Origin: Phytophthora colocasiae
Lineage: Eukaryota > Oomycota > Peronosporomycetes > Peronosporales > Peronosporaceae
DNA: 64,000 nt
Assembly: GCA_018806915.1 (NCBI GenBank)
Contig: JAGKQI010000083.1
Span: 372,001-436,000 of the forward strand
Direction: 5' to 3'
Part shown: positions 10,375 to 20,091 of the stretch, piece by piece
How the letters are laid out: every line of letters starts with the position of its first letter
How positions within the stretch are numbered: position 1 is the first letter of the stretch
The notes under the pieces: model-generated
What the model was told of the DNA's origin: nothing
Databases searched by the model: none
The model's input: the letters and a program-made list of their open reading frames with translations, nothing else
Made by a program: the position numbers and the translations under genes

Positions 10375-11460
10375 AGGGGGAATAGTGCACTAACTAACTA
10401 AAGCTGAGTTTTAGTTGACGATAACTTCTCTGTCTTTGAATGGCGTCAACCGATAGCTTTCAATCCGTTGCTGATGCAGACCATTACCCAGCTCGTGATT
10501 GGTCAATTCGGTGCGTATACGGTACGTATACGGTCTCTGCAGGTTTACGCATGAAGTTCATGTGAACAACATCCAACAAGTTGTTGAACAGCAGTCAGTG
10601 TCATTATCCGCGTGGACAACAACTTCCTCCTCACTTCCGAATACTCTTCCAACTATACACACACACCCGCCTCCAGTTCTCATCCACAATGTCGTCCTCC
10701 AAGACTGTCCTCATCACGGGCGCCACGCGCAGCCTCGGTCTCACCTTCGCCAAGCACTACACTGCAGCTGGCTGGAAGGTCATCGGTACGGCACGCAACG
10801 TCGACCAGGCCCATGCGCTCAAGGCACTGTCGCCGTTCAAGATCGTGCAGCTGGACACGAGCGACGAAGCTTCTATCGAGCGCTTGACTAAGGAGCTGGA
10901 GGGCATCCCCATCGACTTGCTCATCAACAACGCTGGCATCCTGGAACAAGGATCGTACGACTCGGCCACCAAGAACCACTTCATGCGCCACTTCGAGATC
11001 AATTCGGTGGGTCCGTTCCTCACTACACGTGCGCTACATAGCAATCTCAAACTGGCTGCGGACGCGCACGGGCTCGCTATTGTCGCGTCCATTTCGAGCA
11101 TCCTCGGCAGTATCGATGCGAACCTGGACGGAGCGTTTGGTCCAGTGAAGACAGTCTACTACGAGAACCACCCGCTACCTAACGGTGATATGTACGGCTA
11201 TCGTGCGTCCAAGGCGGCGCTGAACATGATCAACGCAAACCTGGCCGTGGACCTCAAGAAGGACAAGATCGCGGCCATTGTGCTGCAGCCAGGATACGTC
11301 AAGACCGATCTGAATGGCGGCAATGGAGCAGTCGAGCCGGAAGAATCTATCGCTGGTATGACCAAGGTTTTGTCCGCTGTGTCACTCGAAGACACGTCCA
11401 AGTTCTACGACTTCCAAGGCCCAGAGCTTCCGTGGTAGGCTGCTGCACTTCAACACGAAC
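10375..11460. repeat. right arm of the ~1.1-kb inverted repeat (contains SDR-B)
   Basis: Reverse-complement partner of 6247-7337, with only scattered substitutions over the promoter, the SDR gene and about 20 bp of 3' flank. Confidence 0.9.
10689..11438 (+). CDS. short-chain dehydrogenase/reductase (SDR-B)
   Basis: A 249-aa classical SDR, intronless, and the inverted twin of SDR-A (three amino-acid differences). It has the same TGATRSLG cofactor motif with Ser at the middle Gly position, NNAG, VASISSILG and YRASK. The start at ATG 10689 matches SDR-A. It ends only 130 bp before the start of the MYND/TPR gene, on the same strand. Cytosolic NAD(P)H-dependent oxidoreductase is the likely role; the substrate cannot be told. 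Because both twins keep a full reading frame, both may be expressed. Confidence 0.9.
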   Translation: MSSSKTVLITGATRSLGLTFAKHYTAAGWKVIGTARNVDQAHALKALSPFKIVQLDTSDEASIERLTKELEGIPIDLLINNAGILEQGSYDSATKNHFMRHFEINSVGPFLTTRALHSNLKLAADAHGLAIVASISSILGSIDANLDGAFGPVKTVYYENHPLPNGDMYGYRASKAALNMINANLAVDLKKDKIAAIVLQPGYVKTDLNGGNGAVEPEESIAGMTKVLSAVSLEDTSKFYDFQGPELPW

Positions 11461-11567
11461 TTAAGTCGAACTTACTCAGTTTAGTGCCATCCTTCACTTG
11501 AATAACACACTTCTTTTAGTGACGCTTTTATTCATTTGAATGACATCTTCATTAGCGATTTCACTTT

Positions 11568-14500
11568 ATGGCAGAGCAAGGAGCGCAGTCCATCGAGTCT
11601 TTGGCCAGCGGTGCCATCGCCGCTGGCTGCCTGCAGGCCGTCATGAGTATGGTGCACCCTGAGTTGGTTAAGTTCGTTTCCTTCCAGAAGGAGCGCGTGG
11701 CCCGTACGGACGCCCAGCGCCCTGCCGTGACCACATCGCGTCACTCTCGCCGACCCAAGCCCGAAGATACCGATAATCTAAGCCCCGAGCAACAGACAGA
11801 CCTTTCTTTCCAGCTTAAATACTTAAGACGTTACTGGCATAGTCATTTACGGTACTATGGACTGGATCCGGAGCTTCCAGGCGTCGTACAGCGCGCTCTC
11901 ATGTACAGGAACAAAGTATCTCATCAGAGTCAAATGACTTTGGCTCAGTATGAAGATGCCATTGCTACTTTTGAGAGATTGGCCGATATTATTGAGTGTA
12001 ATGCGCTGGTGAGACAACAAATTAAGGACTTGGTGACCAAATTATTGTCCTTTTCCCCTTTGACCAAGACGCAGGAGATACAACTTGAACTAAAAGAAGA
12101 GAAGATCCAAGTGAAAGAGACTAAAAGAGAAGAACCGGTGCCTCTCACGGCTTCATTGGACCAAATTCTGCAACATAATTATCTTTACGATGGAGAAGAA
12201 GACGAAGAACCGCTGTGGGTGGACTTGAAGCTAATTGGCAATGATTACTTTAAAGAGGGGGACTATACCGAGGCCATTGAGGCTTATTCCCAAGGTCTAG
12301 ATGTGGCTCCTAACAAGGCAGTTCTGTTTGGAAACAGAGCCATGTGCTACCTCCGACTGAAGGAATTTGAATGTGCCCGTGAAGACGCTGAAGATGCGAT
12401 GGATGCAGATAATTATGAGAATGTCAAGTACTACAGGCTGTTATCAGAGGCTCTGATGGGGCTGAAGGGCTACGACGAAGCTAAGGAAATCTGTGACGAA
12501 GGACTGGAGCTCGACCCGCAAGACGCCACTCTTTTGAAGAGGAAACGCACGGCGGAGATGATGATTGCGAAGGAGAAAGCTGCTGACGAGAAGGAGAAGA
12601 AGAGACGAGAGAAAGAAGAGCGAGCTAGGGTTGAAGCAGCAAACGCTGTGGCAAAAGCTGAAGATCCACCGAAGCCTAAGAGCAAGAGCAACAAAAAGAA
12701 AAACAAGCTCAAGCCGAAAGCGCCGGAGATGGAGCTGGTGCCGATGATTAACTACCAGGAGGTCCCTCAGAAATGGATCGAGGTGCACACGCGTGGGTCC
12801 CGTCGACTGGAGATGTACGAGCAAGGTATGGAGGGGCTGGTTGTGGCCGCAAAGGCTCTTCTTCAGGTCACAGACAGCATTGGGATGCCAGGCAGATCCA
12901 AGCTCCCGTTAGACCAGCTAGTTCGAAGCGGAATGGCTCATCTCCGTCAGTCAGGCGAAGCTGGAGTGGCAGAAGCCTGGTTTCGACTCGGTGTGCTGTA
13001 CAGTAGCAATGTAAGGAAAGGGATGCCGCTCACAGCCGACCCGCACAAGATGCTGGAATGTTTCAACAAGGCTGCGTCGCTCAGACCGTTCATCAAGCCA
13101 CCAGGAAATCGAGTGTTCCCTCATCAAGGCGTGGCCGAGGCTGAGAACGAGTTAGGCGTGTGCTATCGAGATGGCAGACCGGCTCCTGTCGTGGAAGTTG
13201 ATCTGAAAAGGGCCTTTCAGTTCTTCCTGAGATCGGCAGAGCATGACCTTCCGCTTGGCCAGTACAATGTGGCAGTAGCTTACGCTACTGGAAGTGGTAC
13301 GCCTTGCGATCCTTTTGCAGCGCGGATGTGGACGTCTCGCGCGGCGCAGCATGGCTTGCCTGAGGCTCAGCAGTATTTGGCTCAGCTGTTTGAGAAGGGT
13401 TACGGAGGAAAACGCGACGAAAAACAGGCTCGAGAATGGTCCTTAACAGCTGTTCAGAACCGTCTCACAGACCTGACGATGAGTCATGGTTTTGCTGACG
13501 TGGGGGTCCATGCAGTCACTGGCGGACAGATCGCAGAAAAGTTTGCGAGCAACCCAGTGGCTTCTCAGCGAGGGAAGGAGGTCTTTCAGGAGCTGTATGG
13601 CATGTATTTGAACCAAGAGAAGAACGGCAAAGCTGCTTTTGACCTGGGAGTTGACAGTGACGGGGAAGAGATCAAGATTACCAAGGTCAGCTCATATACT
13701 CGTAGTGCAACGTCTTCCTCGGACCACATGGGCTGGATTGGCATTTACCGTCCACCTTCTGCTGTGATTGACGCTGAGATTCAAGCGCGCGCGAAAGCTG
13801 GAGGTCTTACAGCATGCAACTATCTGGCGTCGGAGAAGCTCCTTCAAAGCGCAGGCTTGTCATTCACTACTGGTGATATTAAAGGCGCGCTGCGAGACCT
13901 CAAGAAGGCGGATTTGACCTGGGAACGACCCAAGGGTGCGTTTACGACGGCTACAAGCACAGCGGATCTGCTCCCCGCTGTTCTTAAGGAGGCCTCTGTG
14001 AGTCTTCAGATTAATCCGAAGGATATCGATGCAGCTTATGTGGTTGGTCGATGGGAGGTCATGAGCGACCAAGACATCATTCAGCACTGGAAGCGATGCG
14101 CAAAGATGCATCCGAACGAAGCGTGTTTTCACTTCTATCTGGGTACGGCGTACATGACACTTCAGCGTTACAATGAAGCGATGGATGCTATGGATGCTGC
14201 ATTGACCATCGAGAAGAAACCGGATTGGTTGTATTGGTCTGCTGCCCCTATGATCGCTATGGGACTGATTGATTCGGCAATGTCCGTCTACAAAGAGTAT
14301 GTGGATTCGAATCCTCCGGATGAACGCTTCATACCTGATGCCTATTACTCCATCGGTGCTTTATACTTCAAGAAGTACGACAATGCGATGGCTACAGTGT
14401 ACCATGAACTGGGGCAAATGGCGGAGTCTGTAGCCATCCGTTTCCCTGCTTTCCACCCTCACGTTCTACACGATATCCCAAAGGAAACGCTGCGTTCGGG

Positions 14501-15938
14501 CATGAAAAAGAATGGTTACATGGATCCGTCAGTAATTGCAAGCGTTGTAGCGCAAAACATGGTCGAGTGTGGCTACTGTAAGGCAAATATCAAGCCGACA
14601 CAGTTGCTCATCCACCGACTATCCAAGTGCCCACGCCGGACTGTCGTGTGCCCGGACTGTAACGAACGAATGGTTTTCGACTGTCTGCAGACTCACAGCC
14701 AATCTCTGCATCCTGGTTCGAGTAAATCCAAGAAGAAAAAGAGCAAGAAGAAAAAAGCTTCTCAGCCCAATGTGATTATGGAGAATATCCCTGGACCATC
14801 AAAGACAAACGGTACCGTCAGCTTACAGGAACTTACATCACCCAAGTTTCACTTCGCTGGTGCCATCCTCGACATCACAAAGGGAAAGAACAACAGCACC
14901 GTGTTCTCATTGAAGACGGTGATCGGTCAGCGCTGGACTATTCGTGTGGCTCCCAGCTCTTCTTCTACAAGGAATGACGCATTTGACGCTGCTAAAGCAA
15001 TTGCTGAGGCCGAAGTGGACAACTCGATGCTGGTCTTCTGGCGCTCGTCACCCCCGCTGGAAATGATCGATCGCAAGGCTCTCGTGGTGCCGATGGAGGG
15101 CGAAGTGTACGGACAGGATGTTGTCATTTACATCGTGAAATGCTCGTCTCAAGTCTTGGGCGTTGAAGTGTGCCAACTGCGTCACAACAAGTACATGGAG
15201 AACGGTTCACTCTGCTCAGGGTGTGGGATCCCTCCGTTTCTTGATGAGGGTCTTTCTGCTTGTAGCGCCTGTAAAGCCGTCAAGTATTGTACTCGAGATT
15301 GTCAAAAATTGCACTGGAAGCGAATCCATCGTCACATGTGCAAGAACGCGTCTTTGCTGGAATTCTGCAGTACTTTGAGTGAAGACGTAACTCCAGACGA
15401 AAGGCCTGGAATTAAAGTGGACGTCGCGACTGGAAAGAAAAGTAAAGAAGGCAAGAAGGAGACTGTTACCGCCACTATCAGCTACGAAGACGTGGTTTAT
15501 GTGGATAGTATGCTGGAAATCTTAGAGGATATCATGGAGAGTGCAAAGACTAAACGAAGCGGACCTGAGGTCGCTGAGTATTACATGCTTCCTCCTAGAG
15601 ATCCGAGACACCCCGGAGTCATCGAAGGCAGTGTGCGTATCTTCTCCCGGGCCAAGGAGTTTGTTGCGGAGTTCTGTGTTGGCTATTTAACGACGACGCC
15701 GTCGCTTCTCCAACAGCAAGAACTGCAGTATTTCTTCCAGATCCCACCGCACAATCCGTTGAAGCTCACGTGTGGCACATCTCAAGTATTTCTAGGAAAA
15801 TGCAAGGCATTCAGCGACGATGGAGGCTCCAGAGGCTACCGACTTGCGATGGAGATGGATCTCAACACGTACACCCTTCCGGAAGTAGCAGAAGTGCTAG
15901 TCTACCTGCTTTCGACCACTAACAAGTTCCTGAAGTAA
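11568..15938 (+). CDS. large TPR / Sel1-like / MYND zinc-finger protein
   Basis: A single 1456-aa frame from ATG 11568. In order: a helical N-terminus; three TPR-like repeats at about 220-325 (GNDYFKEGDYTEAIEAYSQG, NRAMCYLRLKEFECAREDAE); a Lys/Glu-rich coiled segment at about 330-395; Sel1-like repeats at about 520-630 (ELGVCYRDG, YNVAVAYATGSGTPCD); further TPR-like helices at about 820-950; a Cys/His cluster at about 998-1047 (CGYCKANI, CPDCNERM) followed by a Lys-rich patch; and a MYND finger at about 1214-1258 (CSGCG..CSACKAVKYCTRDCQKLHW..H..C). No SET domain was seen. The architecture suggests a protein-protein interaction scaffold. A partial inverted copy of its region just before the MYND finger lies at about 18360-18608. 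Confidence 0.85.
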   Translation: MAEQGAQSIESLASGAIAAGCLQAVMSMVHPELVKFVSFQKERVARTDAQRPAVTTSRHSRRPKPEDTDNLSPEQQTDLSFQLKYLRRYWHSHLRYYGLDPELPGVVQRALMYRNKVSHQSQMTLAQYEDAIATFERLADIIECNALVRQQIKDLVTKLLSFSPLTKTQEIQLELKEEKIQVKETKREEPVPLTASLDQILQHNYLYDGEEDEEPLWVDLKLIGNDYFKEGDYTEAIEAYSQGLDVAPNKAVLFGNRAMCYLRLKEFECAREDAEDAMDADNYENVKYYRLLSEALMGLKGYDEAKEICDEGLELDPQDATLLKRKRTAEMMIAKEKAADEKEKKRREKEERARVEAANAVAKAEDPPKPKSKSNKKKNKLKPKAPEMELVPMINYQEVPQKWIEVHTRGSRRLEMYEQGMEGLVVAAKALLQVTDSIGMPGRSKLPLDQLVRSGMAHLRQSGEAGVAEAWFRLGVLYSSNVRKGMPLTADPHKMLECFNKAASLRPFIKPPGNRVFPHQGVAEAENELGVCYRDGRPAPVVEVDLKRAFQFFLRSAEHDLPLGQYNVAVAYATGSGTPCDPFAARMWTSRAAQHGLPEAQQYLAQLFEKGYGGKRDEKQAREWSLTAVQNRLTDLTMSHGFADVGVHAVTGGQIAEKFASNPVASQRGKEVFQELYGMYLNQEKNGKAAFDLGVDSDGEEIKITKVSSYTRSATSSSDHMGWIGIYRPPSAVIDAEIQARAKAGGLTACNYLASEKLLQSAGLSFTTGDIKGALRDLKKADLTWERPKGAFTTATSTADLLPAVLKEASVSLQINPKDIDAAYVVGRWEVMSDQDIIQHWKRCAKMHPNEACFHFYLGTAYMTLQRYNEAMDAMDAALTIEKKPDWLYWSAAPMIAMGLIDSAMSVYKEYVDSNPPDERFIPDAYYSIGALYFKKYDNAMATVYHELGQMAESVAIRFPAFHPHVLHDIPKETLRSGMKKNGYMDPSVIASVVAQNMVECGYCKANIKPTQLLIHRLSKCPRRTVVCPDCNERMVFDCLQTHSQSLHPGSSKSKKKKSKKKKASQPNVIMENIPGPSKTNGTVSLQELTSPKFHFAGAILDITKGKNNSTVFSLKTVIGQRWTIRVAPSSSSTRNDAFDAAKAIAEAEVDNSMLVFWRSSPPLEMIDRKALVVPMEGEVYGQDVVIYIVKCSSQVLGVEVCQLRHNKYMENGSLCSGCGIPPFLDEGLSACSACKAVKYCTRDCQKLHWKRIHRHMCKNASLLEFCSTLSEDVTPDERPGIKVDVATGKKSKEGKKETVTATISYEDVVYVDSMLEILEDIMESAKTKRSGPEVAEYYMLPPRDPRHPGVIEGSVRIFSRAKEFVAEFCVGYLTTTPSLLQQQELQYFFQIPPHNPLKLTCGTSQVFLGKCKAFSDDGGSRGYRLAMEMDLNTYTLPEVAEVLVYLLSTTNKFLK

Positions 15939-15984
15939 CGAGAAACATGAACCACGGTGCGATCTCATACCTGCGATTCTCTGC

Positions 15985-16884
15985 TTACAAATAGCTGTTG
16001 GCAATCACGTTTTGCGCCTCTCGTACTTCATTTAGTTGTGTCAAGTTCCCACTGGGCAGCATTACCGTTTCTCGAGCCATTTTAACAGCAGTATCTCGGT
16101 CTTGCAGTAGTGCCATGAGTGAAGACGCCAAGTCTACCCTCGATTCCATCTGGAAGATCTTTCCATCAGCACTAACGTGTGAGAAGACTGTGAATTGAAA
16201 GCTGTAGGTCTTGCCGATCAAATACTGCACCAGTTCCTCGTCCGTCAAGATGTGAGGGAAGATCTGCTCCAGCGTCAAGCGCGAGATCCGTAGTGTATTC
16301 ACTCCCGAACTCTTCACAACATACACGGCTTCATCCCGGTCCCGTGCAGCTAACGTCGGGTACGTTTTGGCTGCTCCTTCCATTGGAAAAAGCTGCAGAC
16401 GATCAAGTCGGAAGTCCACTTGAGAATGAGACCTGGAGAAGAGCTCCCATTGCTTCAAGAACGTGTTTCGGCCGCTTAATTCCGGGGTGACGATGTCTTC
16501 AGCGATGATAGAAACGAGGAACATCTGAAGCTGCTCGGAATATCCATGCTGGAGCTTGTCATGGTACGTGGACACGAGCTTAAACGCACTGGCTTCGGCT
16601 GTGAAACGAGCTACAAGTCTCGACGACCGAGCCAGCACCATGGCGCGTTCCCATTCTTCAGCTCGTTGTCGTCTTTCTTGTCGTTCGGATCGACGTCTCC
16701 GAGCTGCACGACGGGCTTTTCGGATGTTGCTGCAGTTCCGTGACCGCACGACGACCGGGTCGAACCGGTTGCGAGGTTGAGCGATGGCACCGTACGGCAC
16801 CTGTTCTTCATCGCTACTCCAGTCGTCCGTCTTGAATCTCAACTGAGCACGGCGTTGTGCTGCACGTCCGGCACAAACCAGCAT
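15985..16884 (-). CDS. bZIP-like protein with oomycete bZIP-associated domain
   Basis: A 299-aa protein from ATG 16884, ending 46 bp beyond and convergent with the MYND/TPR gene. Residues about 55-80 are strongly basic (RKARRAARRRRSERQERRQR) but lack the bZIP Asn signature, so DNA binding is uncertain. The C-terminal 190 residues are of the type that follows oomycete bZIPs (LRISRLTLEQIFPHILTD, then YLIGKTYSFQFTVF), comparable to TEGTLRFAFPHLTD in the bZIP at 7451-8317. A transcription-factor relative with a degenerate basic region is the best call. The start could be further downstream. Confidence 0.6.
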   Translation of the reverse strand: MLVCAGRAAQRRAQLRFKTDDWSSDEEQVPYGAIAQPRNRFDPVVVRSRNCSNIRKARRAARRRRSERQERRQRAEEWERAMVLARSSRLVARFTAEASAFKLVSTYHDKLQHGYSEQLQMFLVSIIAEDIVTPELSGRNTFLKQWELFSRSHSQVDFRLDRLQLFPMEGAAKTYPTLAARDRDEAVYVVKSSGVNTLRISRLTLEQIFPHILTDEELVQYLIGKTYSFQFTVFSHVSADGKIFQMESRVDLASSLMALLQDRDTAVKMARETVMLPSGNLTQLNEVREAQNVIANSYL

Positions 16885-17295
16885 GGCAATTGAAACGACT
16901 TTAGCTTTGGAGAGACGCTACTGGGCCGGTAGAAAGAGAAATGAGCCGTGAGCACGGCAGCAAGTTAACTGACCACCTTTGACCCGCTATAGATACGACG
17001 CGAAGGGCTACTTGTACGGCCGAGAAACGCTCGGATGGCAAGTGCCACGCTGGCCTCAACTTGCTTTCATCGCTCAGAACGGTAAGGCTTTAAGGATGCG
17101 TCTTCCAACGCCAATTTTGTGCGTCAAAAGTATTCCAAGCCATGAGGAAGAACAAGGGTAGGAGGAAGAGGTACGGGTAGAACGTGGACTCATCCGAGAG
17201 ATTATGCGACGAAGGATGACATCACAGCTAGGCAGGCAAACACTTGACCTCCGGACCGGACTGCCCCGATCAGTTGACAATTTTCCCCCGTCGAA

Positions 17296-18036
17296 ATGAC
17301 AGTCAAGACCGTTCTCATCACTGGCAGCACGCGCGGCATTGGCCTTGAGTTCGCCTCACACTTCTCCAAGGCTGGATGGAACGTCATTGGCGTCGCACGT
17401 GACGTCAGTAAAGCGGACAAGGTACGTCTTTAACGGAGACTATTGATCAAACCCCTCTCTAACCACCTCTGCCTCTACCAGCTGCTTGCTTTGTCTCCGT
17501 TCAAAGTCGTGAGCTTCGACTGCACCGAGGAAACGTCCATCGCACAGGCAGCAAAGGAGCTTAAGGACATCCCGATCGACCTGCTCATCAACAACGCAGG
17601 GATCTTCCAGGACGGGGGACTGGAGACGACCACCAAGGAAATGCTCATGCATCAGTTTGAGGTGAACACGGTGGGGCCGTTCTTGGTGACGCGCGCACTG
17701 CTGCCGAACCTTAAGCTTGCGGACGGCGCGTTGGTGGTCACAGTCTCGTCTCAGATGGGCAGCATCACGGGCAACACGAACGGCGGGAACTACAGCTATG
17801 GCGCGTCCAAGGCGGCGGTGAACATGGTGAACTCCAGCTTGGCCATCGACCTGAAGAAACACAACGTGACGGCTATTGTGGTGCACCCGGGATACGTGCA
17901 GACGGACCTCACGGGCGGACTGGGAGATGTCAGCACGGACGAAAGCGTGCGTGGAATGACTGCTGTGATCGAGAAGACAACGATGGCTGACACGGGCAAG
18001 TTCTTCCACTTTAAAGGCTACGAGATGCCGTGGTAA
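17296..18036 (+). CDS. short-chain dehydrogenase/reductase with one intron (SDR-C)
   Basis: Exon 1 is 17296-17421 (42 codons) and exon 2 is 17482-18036, with a 60-bp GT-AG intron (GTACGT...CTACCAG) and a 226-aa product. It has a canonical TGSTRGIG cofactor motif in exon 1, NNAG, VSSQMGSITG and YGASK in exon 2, ending in MPW like the other SDRs here. The intron falls at the same codon as in SDR-E, so both derive from one intron-bearing ancestor; SDR-A and SDR-B have no intron. NAD(P)-dependent reductase of unknown substrate. Confidence 0.88.
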
Positions 18037-18359
18037 AGGGATACTGTAAACGCGAGAATTTTGGCGACTTTACTACCGTAGACCTTGATCTTTTACTACA
18101 TTGTACTCGAAGTAGGTCGGTCAAATTACCTACGAAGATCGCGTCAGTTCAATGGCGCGAATCACTTTCACAGCCAGAACCCCGAATCCGATAATGACTA
18201 TCACAAGAAAAACAAAGTTAAGATCTCCCAATGTAGTGACGTCTTCGCTCCAAGTACTGCCGAGCTTCAGCAATTGCGCGTAATTGCACATGTGGCGATG
18301 AATCCGATTCCAATGTCCCTCCTAGTACAGTACTTGACCGCTTTACAAGCGCCACAAGT

Positions 18360-18608
18360 TAAGTGCTCCTTATCAGGCAACGGAGGAATACAACAAAGCG
18401 TGCGTTCTTCATGTTGTTGTAGCGCAGCTGACACACTTCGTCGTCTAAAACTTTAGACGAGCACTTCACGATGTAAATGGCTACATCCTGTCCGTACACT
18501 TCGCCCTCCATCGGCACCACGAGAGCCTTGCGATCGATCATTTCCAGCGGGGGTGAAGAGCGCCAGAAGACCAGCATCGAGTTGTCCACTTCGGCCTCAG
18601 CAATCGTG
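18360..18608 (-). pseudogene. inverted fragment of the MYND/TPR gene
   Basis: The minus strand encodes VDNSMLVFWRSSPPLEMIDR and VVPMEGEVYGQDV, almost identical to codons around 15015-15200 of the MYND/TPR gene, then diverges at the place where the MYND cysteines should begin. It is a partial duplicate in the opposite direction, 2.4 kb downstream of the parent gene and next to an SDR relic. No start or stop context suggests a gene. The surrounding 18040-18740 shows nothing else. Confidence 0.8.
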
Positions 18609-18749
18609 GTAAAGGTACACTGAAGATCTGTCGGTTGAGGTGTTGATGAAGGTCATACATGCAAGTGATTATGAGGACACGGGTAACTACATAGATCTCT
18701 GTTAGGAGAGCTGTCCATTCTCAAATACACCCCGTTCTACTTACTCACT

Positions 18750-19168
18750 ATGGCACCCAAGACCGTTCTGATCACAGGCAGCAACCGTGGCTTGGGCTTG
18801 TCGTTCGCGAAGTTTTACACCAAAGCTGGGTGGAATGTCATCGCCACAACTCGTCAAGGAGCCGATCTTACCGACGTACGAATTCCAGTGTCTAAAAGTA
18901 ATAGAAAGCGTGGAAAGCAGCTCTGCACATGATCAACCACCGCATGGCCGACGAATTGAAGCGCCACCACATCGCTGCTATGCTGCTGGACCCAGGATAT
19001 GTCGCCACTAATCTACCTCGCAGCAGTTACGAAGCGGAGGCAGATCGCGTCGTTAGCTTAATGGTGCGTATCATCGACAAGGCGAGGATGAAAGACTCTG
19101 GCAAGTTTATCCCAGGACATGAAATCCCTTGGTCAACAAATGAAACCCCTTTGATGATGATCACTTGA
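18750..19168 (+). pseudogene. SDR relic with the middle deleted (SDR-D)
   Basis: The N-terminus (MAPKTVLITGSNRGLGLSFA) and C-terminus (ALHMINHRMADELKRHH, LLDPGYVATNLP, GHEIPW) match the neighbouring SDR-E, but about 100 central residues, including NNAG and the catalytic Tyr, are missing and the two parts are in different frames. The break lies near 18870-18920. It cannot make a working dehydrogenase. Confidence 0.8.
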
Positions 19169-19275
19169 TGATGGTTCGCCTGAGGCTGCATAATCTACGG
19201 CTACATAAACAGCAATATTATTATGCAGTGCTTTCGTCTGCAGCCCACCAATGTCCAATATCCACTCAAGCAACG

Positions 19276-20021
19276 ATGCCCACCAAGACGGTTTTAATCA
19301 CTGGAAGTAATCGCGGCCTCGGTCTCGCGTTCGCCAAATACTACACGAAAGCTGGTTGGAACGTTATTGCCACCACTCGCAAGGACAGTAATACCCAACA
19401 GGTATGGTTTCTCACAAAACCTCGGCCGCTCTCTTCTAAACAAAACTCTTTTGTGAATTGTAGCTGGAGACACTTTCTCCTTTCAAGACGCTGACAATTG
19501 ACGTACAAGATGAATCAACTGTACTGGCAGCGGCCAAGCTCTTAAAAGACATCCCGATCGACTTACTGATCAACAACGCCGGTATCTGGACGGACGGGGA
19601 CAGTATGACCTCGACGTCCAAGGAAAACATGATGAAGGAGTTCGAAGTTCACGCGGTGGGGCCTCTTCTGGTCACCCGTGCGCTACTTCCAAACCTTAGG
19701 TTGGCGACCAACGGCAAGAGGAATTGCGTCCACGTTGTGCAGATGTCTACTATCTACGCCAGCATCGAAAGCGGCGGCGGTCCGATCGCCTACTGCACGT
19801 CTAAGACGGCGCTGCACCGCAGTATGGCTAATGAGCTGGAGCGCGACAACATCGCGGTGATCCTTCTGGACCCGGGTATGATCTACACGGAAATGCCGCT
19901 TAGTAGTTACGAAAGGGAAGCAGCCAAGGTTGTCGAAGATATGGCAAATGTGATCGAGGACGCAACGATAGATGATACTGGGAAGCTCATGGACTATGAC
20001 GGGACGGTGCTTCCTTGGTGA
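19276..20021 (+). CDS. short-chain dehydrogenase/reductase with one intron (SDR-E)
   Basis: Exon 1 is 19276-19401 (42 codons) and exon 2 is 19464-20021, with a 62-bp GT-AG intron (GTATGG...TTGTAG), giving 227 aa. Motifs: TGSNRGLG, NNAG, MSTIYASIE and the catalytic YCTSK. It ends in LPW. The exon structure matches SDR-C exactly. It lies convergent with the amino-acid transporter gene, whose stop is 70 bp away. A C-factor-like SDR with unknown substrate. Confidence 0.88.
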
Positions 20022-20091
20022 GGACAGTACAATTGGAGAGTGTTCTACACATTCTGTATTATGAACATAAGGACATTTACTACTTTGTACT

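Noticed and set aside
6533..11101. Open frames antisense to or out of frame with the SDR twins (for example 6533-7024, 10499-10891)
   Set aside because: They occur in both arms only because the arms are identical; the SDR frame explains the conservation.
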